A stretch of DNA of 64,000 bases, taken from an uncultured Prevotella sp. Its GTDB lineage: Bacteria > Bacteroidota > Bacteroidia > Bacteroidales > Bacteroidaceae. The stretch covers positions 32,660-96,659 of the forward strand of contig CAMVOS010000004.1 of assembly GCA_947169185.1 (NCBI GenBank), written 5' to 3'. Positions 35,878 to 43,084 of the stretch are shown here, in pieces. How positions within the stretch are numbered: position 1 is the stretch's first letter; each line of letters opens with the position of its first letter. A program made the translations under genes and the position numbers. The notes below the pieces were generated by a model. That model made no database searches and was not told the origin of the DNA. It saw nothing but the letters and a program-made list of their open reading frames with translations.

Positions 35878-37923
35878 ATGAAAAAGATATTGTCAAGTAT
35901 AGCTCTGCTGCTCTGTGCCTTGGTGGGGCAGGCAGCAGACCTTTCAGAGAACTTTAGTACGTTGCCTAAAGGGAAATATGGCACTAATGCTGCCGCAACC
36001 ATATCACTGGACTCTGGTGACTGGGAGGCGTTGAAGATGGAAATGAAGGAGAACAATGGAACCAAGCAGTTTACATTCTCCAGCGGCACAGGCTCTTATC
36101 TGATTACTCCTGCTCTTGATGATCCGGGCAAGGTTTCTGTTGACTGGGGCTCAGGAGGTAACAATAAGCTGACGATTAGCTACTCTGTGAATGATGGAGC
36201 ATGGCAGCAGCTTGCTGAGATAGCTTCTGGCGGTTCTGGCGTGAAGTCGTATAGCGCCAAGACAAATCTCGACGGACAGACAAATATTCGCTTTCGGTTA
36301 GTAGGAAGCTCCAGTAATACGTATGTATCGAAGATCGTCATTAAGTCTGTCAGCACGGTGCCTGCCGATCCTGACGACCCTACCTATATCACCGAGGGCG
36401 TATGGGTGCCTACTAAGCCTTTCCCTGAGGCAACGAAGGAGATATACATTGCTCCAGACGGTAACGACAATACGGGTGACGGAACGATAGACAAACCTTG
36501 GTTCGACCTGGGCAAGGCTGTCAATGCCGCTACTCCTGGCACACACATCATCTGCCGTGGCGGAACCTACAAACAGAAGGTACAGAGTGACGGTAAGTTC
36601 ACTGTTCGCATCAAGACCAGTGGCACTCCCGACGCACCTATCATCATTCGTTGCTATGACGGCGAGAAGCCAGTATTCGATTTCGTTGACGGACTGACTG
36701 CTGAGCGAGTGGGGGAGCGTGGCATGACTATCACGGGTGATTACTGGTGGCTCTTTGGATTGCATATCACCCACGCTGCTGACAACGGTATCAAGTTGGA
36801 AGGTTCGCACAACCGCATTGAGCGTTGCGAGTTCTCTTACAACCTGGATACTGGTCTGCAACTTGGCTTTGGCCATAAGTTCAGCGACACCTTCTCTGGC
36901 ATCAGTCAGAACGATGGAAGCTATTGTGCTTATAACGATATCATCGACTGTGACTCTCACCATAACTGCGACTACGATGCCAACTATGGATCGGACGCCG
37001 ACGGTTTCGCCTGTAAGATGCACAACGGCAAGGGCAACCGCTTCATCCGTTGTCGTGCCTGGCACAATAGTGACGATGCGTGGGATCTTTATGAAACAGA
37101 CTATGATGTTATTCTGGCAGAGTGTTGGGCATGGGACTCTGGTAAGTCTGAAGACCACTTATGGGTGAAAGACTTCATAACGAAGTCCGGAAATATGTCC
37201 TTTTCTGGTAATGGCAATGGTATCAAGCTGGGTGGCAACGGAACGGGTGGCTCGTCAAAGGGCATCCATTACGCTTTCAATTGCATCGCTTTCGGTTGCA
37301 ATGCCAGCAGTTCTGTTAAAGGCTTTGATTGCAACAGTCATAAAGGCGGACACGTATTGGTAGGTTGTCTGGGTTTCAACAATAGCTATGACTTCATGTT
37401 TGAGTCAGGTGGTTCAGATGCTAATACCAAATTCTACAACAATGTCTGTCTTGGTAAACAGGAAATCTGTGTCGGCTACGATGATTATAATGCGTTGACT
37501 GCTCCGATGTCAAAGAATGGTTGGACAAATCATCTCGTGACAGGCGTCAGTTCCGACGACTATATCACCCTCGATGAAGACGATGCCTTGAAACCGCGTG
37601 ACATCTATGGTGGTCTGCCCCGTCGTTTCGGACGTCTGACGGCTGATCCCGAAAACAAGTTGGTCGATGCTGGTAATGACGATCTCGACAACGTCAACAA
37701 CGTGTGGCAAGATCTGGTGGCTGAGTTTCCCTTCCTACAGCGCACAGTGACCGGTGATGCTCGTGACATCGGTCCTTACGAACGTCCAAGCACGGCGACA
37801 GATGTCAAGGCTGTCAGTAATAAAACAACCGACCACTCTGCCCGTAAGCTTTTGCAGAATGGTCGGCTGGTTATCGAGAAAAACAACCAACGGTTTAATG
37901 CTATAGGCCAGCCGCTTCGTTAA
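35878..37923 (+). CDS. Secreted pectate lyase-like protein, PL9 family, with N-terminal beta domain
   Basis: 681 residues, paralogue of the preceding gene. Signal peptide (LVGQAAD), then an N-terminal beta-sandwich (about 19-150), then the PL9 core: [82 protein letters not shown] and [23 protein letters not shown]. The tail [21 protein letters not shown] matches that of its neighbour. Domain order differs from the first copy (accessory domain in front instead of behind). Its last 23 bases overlap cmk on the opposite strand. Confidence 0.88.
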   Translation: MKKILSSIALLLCALVGQAADLSENFSTLPKGKYGTNAAATISLDSGDWEALKMEMKENNGTKQFTFSSGTGSYLITPALDDPGKVSVDWGSGGNNKLTISYSVNDGAWQQLAEIASGGSGVKSYSAKTNLDGQTNIRFRLVGSSSNTYVSKIVIKSVSTVPADPDDPTYITEGVWVPTKPFPEATKEIYIAPDGNDNTGDGTIDKPWFDLGKAVNAATPGTHIICRGGTYKQKVQSDGKFTVRIKTSGTPDAPIIIRCYDGEKPVFDFVDGLTAERVGERGMTITGDYWWLFGLHITHAADNGIKLEGSHNRIERCEFSYNLDTGLQLGFGHKFSDTFSGISQNDGSYCAYNDIIDCDSHHNCDYDANYGSDADGFACKMHNGKGNRFIRCRAWHNSDDAWDLYETDYDVILAECWAWDSGKSEDHLWVKDFITKSGNMSFSGNGNGIKLGGNGTGGSSKGIHYAFNCIAFGCNASSSVKGFDCNSHKGGHVLVGCLGFNNSYDFMFESGGSDANTKFYNNVCLGKQEICVGYDDYNALTAPMSKNGWTNHLVTGVSSDDYITLDEDDALKPRDIYGGLPRRFGRLTADPENKLVDAGNDDLDNVNNVWQDLVAEFPFLQRTVTGDARDIGPYERPSTATDVKAVSNKTTDHSARKLLQNGRLVIEKNNQRFNAIGQPLR

Positions 37924-38593
37924 AGCGCTGCATCAACCACTCCTTCTGCTCGGCAATGGTCATCTCACTGTTGTCGAGCAGAATGGCATCTGGGGCCTGC
38001 TTCAGGGGCGATACCTCACGGTGCGAGTCGATGTAGTCGCGCTCCTGAACATTCTTCAGAATGTCGTCGAAATCGGCAGGCATACCTTTGGCCTTCAGCT
38101 CATCGTAGCGGCGCTGGGCACGTACCTCTGCACTGGCGGTGACAAAGACCTTCAGTTCGGCATCAGGAAATACGGTGGTGCCGATGTCGCGACCATCCAT
38201 CACCACGCCCTTATCCTTACCCATCTGCTGCTGTTGTGCAACCATCGCAGTACGGACAAATGGCACGGCAGCAATCGGACTGACGTGGTTGCTGACTTCT
38301 AACGAACGAATTTCCTTCTCCACGCATTCGCCGTTCAGATAGGTATCAGGACGACCTGCCTCGGCGTTGAACTTGAATGAAATATGGATGTTGGCCATTT
38401 CTTTCTCAAGCTCGTTGGTCTTCACGCTGCCATCCTCATGAAACAGGTCGTGACGCAAAGCATAGAGCGTCACGCTGCGATACATGGCACCAGTGTCGAC
38501 ATAAACATAGCCCACCTCGCGGGCCAAATCCTTGGCCATTGTGCTCTTGCCGCACGAACTATGGCCGTCAATAGCTATTGTAATCTTCTTCAT
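37901..38593 (-). CDS. cmk: Cytidylate kinase
   Basis: Phosphorylates CMP and dCMP. 230 residues with P-loop [46 protein letters not shown] and a C-terminal lid. Translated downstream of porQ across a 41-base gap that holds an 8-base array. The 3' end overlaps the PL9 gene. Confidence 0.96.
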   Translation of the reverse strand: MKKITIAIDGHSSCGKSTMAKDLAREVGYVYVDTGAMYRSVTLYALRHDLFHEDGSVKTNELEKEMANIHISFKFNAEAGRPDTYLNGECVEKEIRSLEVSNHVSPIAAVPFVRTAMVAQQQQMGKDKGVVMDGRDIGTTVFPDAELKVFVTASAEVRAQRRYDELKAKGMPADFDDILKNVQERDYIDSHREVSPLKQAPDAILLDNSEMTIAEQKEWLMQRFNEAAGL

Positions 38594-38606
38594 AATTTTA
38601 TATGCT

Positions 38607-38638
38607 ACGTTATCACGTTATTACGTTATAATGTTATA
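38607..38638. repeat. Octamer array (ACGTTATn)x4 between porQ and cmk
   Basis: ACGTTATC, ACGTTATT, ACGTTATA and ATGTTATA with exact 8-base period. It overlaps the porQ stop region by a few bases. Confidence 0.95.
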
Positions 38639-39578
38639 ACGAATAAGTGACATTAATCAGTAGTGACGATGCTGATACATGATATTTGGCATAGCCTATG
38701 TTCAGTTTGAAGCGCTGTAGTTGGATGCCACCGCCTAACGATAAGCCTGCACCGTGGCTTGACGAGCCTTCGCTGTCGGTTATCTTCATTTCACTTGCGC
38801 GACGGAAGTTATAGCCTGCCGACACATAGAATTGTGTTCCTAAAAGCAGGTCGCCGCCAATGCTTAGATGCTTGATGAATCCCTGGTCCCAGTTGTTCAG
38901 ACGCGACAGCGTTGCAGATAGACGTAAAGGCGAGCCGATGAGCCGTTTTGTGACACCCACCTGCAAGTCAAGTGGTATGCGTTCAAAGTCATCGTCGTAA
39001 GCTTTGATTTGTCCGCCTAAATTCTTAGCGACAGCAGATAGCGACCAGCCCGTTTCTTCGTTCAGATAGTTGATGCCTAAGTCTACAGCGACGGCAGCTG
39101 ACGAGTAGCTGCCTATGGTTGACGAAATAAAACGCGCTGTGATGCCTCCGCTGATTTTGTTGCCCAGAAGATAGGTGAACGTACCTGCCAACGCAATGTC
39201 CTTGGCTGAAAAGTCACCCTGCTCGATGTTCTCTGCAGTGGTCTGCTTTATTTTGCCATAGTCCATATACTGAGCTGAAATGCCCCAAGTGGTACGTTCT
39301 TTCCATGCTTTGACGAACGAGGCGGAGGCTGTTTTGACCCCTTCCATATAGGTCATGTAGTTCAGGTTCAGACTCTTGTCTGTTACATTGGCAATCAGCG
39401 CGGGATTGTGGAATATGAGAGTTGGGTCATCGTCGCTAATCGAGATGTTGTCGCCTCCCAATGCTGCTACGTGAGCACTCACAGGTAATCGCAGAAAGCT
39501 ATACACTTCCTGGCTCTCCTGTGCCTTTGCCATGATGGCAAAAAGCATTGATATAACGACAAAAACACCTTTTTTCAT
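38634..39578 (-). CDS. porQ: PorQ-like type IX secretion protein
   Basis: An outer-membrane beta-barrel of the PorQ/PorV-like group, part of the type IX secretion attachment machinery. 314 residues: signal peptide ending MAKAQ, then FLRLPVSAHVAALGGDNISISDDDPTLIFHNPALI, the typical start of PorQ, followed by alternating strands to YHVSASSLLINVTYSL. A type IX system would explain how the tail-bearing pectinases in this window leave the cell. The promoter TAACTTTG is 23 bases upstream. Confidence 0.8.
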   Translation of the reverse strand: MKKGVFVVISMLFAIMAKAQESQEVYSFLRLPVSAHVAALGGDNISISDDDPTLIFHNPALIANVTDKSLNLNYMTYMEGVKTASASFVKAWKERTTWGISAQYMDYGKIKQTTAENIEQGDFSAKDIALAGTFTYLLGNKISGGITARFISSTIGSYSSAAVAVDLGINYLNEETGWSLSAVAKNLGGQIKAYDDDFERIPLDLQVGVTKRLIGSPLRLSATLSRLNNWDQGFIKHLSIGGDLLLGTQFYVSAGYNFRRASEMKITDSEGSSSHGAGLSLGGGIQLQRFKLNIGYAKYHVSASSLLINVTYSL

Positions 39579-39600
39579 CTAATTTTCTTAAAATTCCCTG

Positions 39601-39608
39601 CAAAGTTA
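39601..39608 (-). promoter_or_regulatory. porQ promoter TAACTTTG
   Basis: A minus-strand -7 element TAACTTTGCA ahead of the porQ ATG. It is divergent from the TonB-gene promoter about 45 bases away. Confidence 0.7.
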
Positions 39609-39614
39609 ACTAAT

Positions 39615-39649
39615 AATTATGAATTATGCATTATTAATTAAGCATTATT
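39615..39649. repeat. Degenerate heptamer array between the porQ and TonB promoters
   Basis: AATTATG, AATTATG, CATTATT, AATTAAG, CATTATT; period seven, lying exactly between two divergent promoters. Confidence 0.7.
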
Positions 39650-39652
39650 TCG

Positions 39653-39660
39653 TACCTTTG
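39653..39660 (+). promoter_or_regulatory. Promoter of the TonB-like gene, TACCTTTG
   Basis: TACCTTTGCC, about 40 bases before the ATG at 39703. Confidence 0.75.
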
Positions 39661-39702
39661 CCAAATAATTAACGCATCATTTCGCATTTTATTGCACAGG
39701 AG

Positions 39703-40413
39703 ATGGAACAAAAAAAGACTCAGCGCGCTGATATCGACCAACGTCGTACCACAGGATTCCTCCTTGGACTTATCTTTGTTTTGTCTCTTTTCTATGTCTC
39801 TTTAGAGTGGAACAGCATTGATTCCGGTGACGATATAGCCACTATTGACCTTGACGAACTGATGCACGAAAGCGAACTGGTTCCCATGTCTAACGAGGAA
39901 CTGACTTCGCGTATTGAAGAAAAGCAGGAAGCTGCGAAGGCCGAACAGCTTCATGTGGTCGACGACCAGGTGGAATTGCAGCCCGATGACGTAGAACCTG
40001 CTGTCGAAGGCGAAGGTGATGATGACGAACAGCTATTGTCTGAGCTGCAGGAAGAAGACGATAAGGCGCTGGCTGCCCTAAATGTCGACCCTAACAATCC
40101 GTTGAACTTCCACATCGTCGAGGATTTGCCCAAATATCCTGGTGGTGCTGTCGAGTTTATGAAATGGCTCACCCGTAATCTCCAGTATCCTGCCGTAGCC
40201 CGTAGTCGCAAGACGCAGGGCAAGGTGGTGGCAGTATTCTATGTCGAGAAAGATGGTCATATAACAGGTATCAGCATCACAAAATCGCTGTCACCTGAAT
40301 GCGATCGTGAAGCGCTGCGCGTGTTGAACAAGATGCCCAATTGGGAGCCGGGGATTCAGAACGACCAACCTTGCCGTACCAAGGTCTGCATCCCGATAGT
40401 CTTTAAATTATAG
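39703..40413 (+). CDS. TonB-family energy transducer
   Basis: 236 residues: short basic cytoplasmic N-terminus, one membrane helix (TTGFLLGLIFVLSLFYVSL), an acidic Glu/Asp-rich periplasmic linker (about 45-125) instead of the usual Pro-rich one, and a C-terminal TonB domain (YPAVARSRKTQGKVVAVFYVEKDGHI ... KMPNWEPG). It would pass proton-motive-force energy to outer-membrane transporters. No exbB/exbD or SusC gene is near. The polyprenyl synthase follows after 30 bases. Confidence 0.9.
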   Translation: MEQKKTQRADIDQRRTTGFLLGLIFVLSLFYVSLEWNSIDSGDDIATIDLDELMHESELVPMSNEELTSRIEEKQEAAKAEQLHVVDDQVELQPDDVEPAVEGEGDDDEQLLSELQEEDDKALAALNVDPNNPLNFHIVEDLPKYPGGAVEFMKWLTRNLQYPAVARSRKTQGKVVAVFYVEKDGHITGISITKSLSPECDREALRVLNKMPNWEPGIQNDQPCRTKVCIPIVFKL

Positions 40414-40443
40414 CCTCGAAACATCGAAAAAAACAATAAAACA

Positions 40444-41424
40444 ATGAAACAACTCTCATCCGACGAAATTCTGAAAAAGGTCAACGACTTCCTTGCAAGT
40501 CTGCCCTATGATCGCAAACCCGCTTCGCTTTATGAACCCGTACAGTATGTACTTGCCATCGGAGGCAAGCGTATTCGCCCGGTTCTTGCCCTTTTGGGCT
40601 ACAACCTGTGGCGCGACCAGCCTGAAGACATTCTTATGCCTGCCATTGGCTTGGAGACCTATCATAATTATACGCTTCTTCACGACGACCTCATGGATAA
40701 TGCCGATATGCGTCGTGGACAGCTGACGGTGCATAAGAAGTGGGATGCTAACAAGGCCATTCTCTCGGGTGACTCCATGCTGGTGCTGGCTTATCAGCGT
40801 GTGGCACAGGTTCCTGCCGATAAGTTACAACAGGTGCTCAATCTCTTTACGGTGACGGCTCTTGAGATTGGTGAGGGACAGGAGTACGATATGTCGTTCG
40901 AGACGCGTAACGACGTTACCGAAGACGAGTATATCGAGATGATTCGTCTGAAGACCTCCGTTTTATTGGCCTGTGCACTGAAGATGGGGGCCATCCTCGC
41001 TGAAGCCCCTGAGGAGGACTGCGAGCGGCTCTATCGTCTGGGCGAACAGATAGGCTTGGCTTTCCAGTTGCAGGACGACTTGCTCGATGTCTATGGCGAC
41101 CCCAAGGTGTTCGGCAAGGCTGTTGGTGGCGACATAGCCAGCAATAAGAAGACCTACATGTTGATTAATGCCTTCAACCGTGCTAATGACAAGCAGCGTG
41201 CCGAACTGTCCAGATGGATTAATGCCAAGACTTTCAACCGCGACGTGAAAGTGGCTGAGGTGACGCGTCTCTACGACGAGATTGGCATCCGTCAGCTCTG
41301 CGAACAGAAAATCAACTACTACTTCGAGCAGGCTCGCCAGACCCTCAGCGAAGTCGACGTACCCGCCGACCATAAGCAAGCCCTCAGTGCCTATATGGAC
41401 GAACTCCTCCATCGCAACAAGTAA
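40444..41424 (+). CDS. Polyprenyl diphosphate synthase
   Basis: Trans-prenyl chain elongation for quinones or carrier lipid. 326 residues with the substrate block GGKRIRPVL, the first aspartate-rich motif LLHDDLMDNADMRRG and the second, LQDDLLDVYGD. Product chain length cannot be read from sequence alone. Immediately followed by tatD. Confidence 0.93.
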   Translation: MKQLSSDEILKKVNDFLASLPYDRKPASLYEPVQYVLAIGGKRIRPVLALLGYNLWRDQPEDILMPAIGLETYHNYTLLHDDLMDNADMRRGQLTVHKKWDANKAILSGDSMLVLAYQRVAQVPADKLQQVLNLFTVTALEIGEGQEYDMSFETRNDVTEDEYIEMIRLKTSVLLACALKMGAILAEAPEEDCERLYRLGEQIGLAFQLQDDLLDVYGDPKVFGKAVGGDIASNKKTYMLINAFNRANDKQRAELSRWINAKTFNRDVKVAEVTRLYDEIGIRQLCEQKINYYFEQARQTLSEVDVPADHKQALSAYMDELLHRNK

Positions 41425-41429
41425 TCATA

Positions 41430-41457
41430 ATTCTCAATTGTCAATTCTCAATTACAT
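41430..41457. repeat. Heptamer array (ATTCTCA)x4 at the start of tatD
   Basis: ATTCTCA, ATTGTCA, ATTCTCA, ATTACAT; period seven. It covers the start region of tatD. A near-identical array lies just after the tatD stop. Confidence 0.92.
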
Positions 41458-42250
41458 AGATACCCACTGCCACTTAGATGGCGAAGAGTTTGCTGAGGAC
41501 CGTGCTGCTGTCGTTCAGCGAGCCCGTGAGGCAGGCTGTTCGCACATCTTCCTGCCTGCCATCGATTTGAAGTCGTGCCATACAGTTCTTGACGTCTGCT
41601 CTCAATATCCAGACTTCTGTCGTCCCATGTTGGGCCTTCATCCCGAGGAGGTCCGTGCCGACTGGCGTCAGCAACTGTCTCAAATTCGGGAGTATATAGA
41701 CAAATCTCTCTCCTCTCTCCTCTCTCCTCTCTCCTCTCAAATAATAGCCATCGGCGAAATCGGCCTCGATTACTATTGGAGCCGTGAGTATGAACACGAA
41801 CAGTTGGAGGCCTTCGAGGAGCAGGTGCGTTGGGCTGCAGAGCTGAAGTTGCCCCTGATGATTCATTGTCGGAAGGCGCAGAACGAGATGGTATCGATAA
41901 TAAAGAAGTACGCGCACGACCTCACAGGTGGCGTGTTCCATTGTTTTACGGGTAATCAGCAGGAGGCCCTTCAGCTACTGGAGTTCGACCACTTCGTATT
42001 GGGTATTGGTGGCGTACTGACGTTTAAGAAGAGCCATCTGCCCGAAACACTCGCTGCTGTTGTGCCGTTGAGCCGCATCGTGTTAGAGACCGATGCCCCC
42101 TATATGGCTCCCGTCCCCATGCGTGGACAGCGTAACGAGTCGTCCTTCATCGTCCACGTCATCTCTCGTCTGGCCGAGGCTTATAACGTCGATGAGGAAG
42201 AAATATGTGAGCGAACCAATGAGAATGTAACCCGTATCTTTGGCGTATAG
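41438..42250 (+). CDS. TatD-family metal-dependent DNase
   Basis: TatD nucleases hydrolyse DNA with two metal ions. The core begins YIDTHCHLDGEEFAED and continues with GLHPEE, AIGEIGLDYYW, PLMIHCRKAQ, FHCFTG and ETDAPYMAPVPMRGQRNE. No ATG precedes the core in frame; the nearest acceptable start after the preceding stop is TTG at 41438, which lies inside a heptamer array. A frame that stays open back into the polyprenyl synthase gene is almost certainly not used. A second array at 41707 adds SSLLSPLSSQ between the helix and the AIGEIGLD strand. Confidence 0.88.
   Translation: MSILNYIDTHCHLDGEEFAEDRAAVVQRAREAGCSHIFLPAIDLKSCHTVLDVCSQYPDFCRPMLGLHPEEVRADWRQQLSQIREYIDKSLSSLLSPLSSQIIAIGEIGLDYYWSREYEHEQLEAFEEQVRWAAELKLPLMIHCRKAQNEMVSIIKKYAHDLTGGVFHCFTGNQQEALQLLEFDHFVLGIGGVLTFKKSHLPETLAAVVPLSRIVLETDAPYMAPVPMRGQRNESSFIVHVISRLAEAYNVDEEEICERTNENVTRIFGV
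41707..41734. repeat. Heptamer array (TCTCTCC)x4 inside tatD
   Basis: Four perfect TCTCTCC units plus a partial fifth, in frame with the protein. Confidence 0.95.
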
Positions 42251-42263
42251 TTAACAAATCATA

Positions 42264-42298
42264 ATTCTCAATTCTCAATTGTCAATTCTCAATTAATT
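42264..42298. repeat. Heptamer array (ATTCTCA)x4 after tatD
   Basis: ATTCTCA, ATTCTCA, ATTGTCA, ATTCTCA, ATTAATT. The same word and preceding bases (AATCATA) as the array at the tatD start, so tatD is bracketed by direct repeats. Confidence 0.95.
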
Positions 42299-42302
42299 AT
42301 AG

Positions 42303-42310
42303 TACCTTTG
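42303..42310 (+). promoter_or_regulatory. tRNA-Ser promoter TACCTTTG
   Basis: TACCTTTGCAG, 17 bases before the mature tRNA 5' end. Confidence 0.75.
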
Positions 42311-42327
42311 CAGCCACTAACGTTTAA

Positions 42328-42415
42328 GGAGAGGTGCTCGAGTGGTTGAAGAGGCACGCCTGGAAAGCGTGTAACCGGCAAAACCGGTTCGCAGGTTCGA
42401 ATCCTGTTCTCTCCG
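42328..42415 (+). tRNA. tRNA-Ser (anticodon GGA)
   Basis: GGAGAGG acceptor strand pairs with TCTCTCC; anticodon stem CACGC/GCGTG with loop CTGGAAA gives anticodon GGA. The long variable arm ACCGG-CAAAA-CCGGT is diagnostic of Ser, and the T arm GCAGG-TTCGAAT-CCTGT is complete. CCA is not encoded. The 3' end is repeated twice downstream, so this gene is a likely integration site. Confidence 0.96.
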
Positions 42416-42528
42416 CGAAGCAAGAGAAAAGGATTCAAAGCTTTTAGGCGAAACGAATCCTGTTCTCTCCGCGAAGCAAGAGAAAAGGATTCAAAGCTTT
42501 TATGCGAAACGAATCCTGTTCTCTCCGC
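42398..42528. repeat. 56-base tandem repeat carrying copies of the tRNA-Ser 3' end
   Basis: The 19 bases CGAATCCTGTTCTCTCCGC recur at 42398, 42454 and 42510, exactly 56 bases apart. The 56-base unit also contains AGAGAAAAGGATTC, which pairs with the tRNA end (GAATCC, TTCTCT), so each unit can fold into a hairpin. Confidence 0.93.
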
Positions 42529-42536
42529 AAGAAGAG

Positions 42537-42577
42537 AAAAGCCGCCGACACCCTGCGATAAACAGAGTATCGGCGGC
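42537..42577 (-). terminator. Terminator of the lysozyme-like gene
   Basis: On the minus strand GCCGCCGA and TCGGCGGC flank a 21-base loop and are followed by TTTT. It is homologous to the terminator after the smalltalk gene at 59155, with a compensatory pair change. Confidence 0.85.
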
Positions 42578-42592
42578 TAATTACATCTTACA

Positions 42593-43018
42593 TCATACAT
42601 CAGCCCTACACAACTCCCATCCCTTCAGCATAGCGAACCAGTCGATGCTGGTGGTGCCATTCTCCTGAATCGCCATTGCCACGCCTACCGCCATCCAGCG
42701 GCTGGGTTTTTCGCTTGGGATGCCTATCGGCTCGTCGGGGTCGATGCCGGTGAGGCGGCTGACGTTGGCGATGTATGCCGACGTGTCGTTATTGTCCTGC
42801 GGAGGTGCCCACCTCGAAATGATGCCTCGGATGGTGTAGAGGCGGTACTTGTGGTAGTATGTGCGGGTGAGCAGGTAGAAAGCTGCACGCCAGCCATACT
42901 CCAGGGTTTCAAACTGGCAAAACGAACGGTCGTTCTGCGTTTTCGACATTCCTTTCCACTGGTCCTTGCTTCGACGAATGTTCAGTGGGTTATTATTACG
43001 AATTCCTCGTGGTATCAT
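42593..43018 (-). CDS. Phage-like structural protein P5 / lysozyme-like protein
   Basis: 141 residues starting IPRGIRNNNPLNIRRSKDQWKG, with FETLEYGWRAAFYLL and IISRWAPPQDNNDTSAYIANVSRLTGI. This is the pattern of small phage and prophage peptidoglycan-degrading 'structural protein P5' homologues in Bacteroidetes. No signal peptide. It occupies the place usually taken by an N-acetylmuramoyl-L-alanine amidase next to HU-like and smalltalk genes. The leader ends AACTAAACGAAAAGATT-ATG, like that of the HU-like gene. A TACATCn heptamer triplet overlaps its stop. Confidence 0.78.
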   Translation of the reverse strand: MIPRGIRNNNPLNIRRSKDQWKGMSKTQNDRSFCQFETLEYGWRAAFYLLTRTYYHKYRLYTIRGIISRWAPPQDNNDTSAYIANVSRLTGIDPDEPIGIPSEKPSRWMAVGVAMAIQENGTTSIDWFAMLKGWELCRADV

Positions 43019-43043
43019 AATCTTTTCGTTTAGTTTAACAAAT

Positions 43044-43075
43044 GACGCGCCGACGCGGTGACGCGGCGACGCGCC
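43044..43075. repeat. GC-rich octamer array A (4 x 8)
   Basis: GACGCGCC, GACGCGGT, GACGCGGC, GACGCGCC preceded by AAAT. It lies between the lysozyme-like gene and the primase stop. Copies B and C are near 58 kb. Confidence 0.97.
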
Positions 43076-43084
43076 TAATGATGG

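Noticed and set aside
41282..41437. Long N-terminal extension of TatD reaching into the polyprenyl synthase gene
   Set aside because: It would use a TTG start and 156 bases of the other gene in a second frame; TatD proteins start at the IDTHCHL strand.
42398..42528. Further tRNA genes in the repeats after tRNA-Ser
   Set aside because: Only the last ~19 bases of the tRNA recur; acceptor 5' strand, D arm and anticodon arm are absent.
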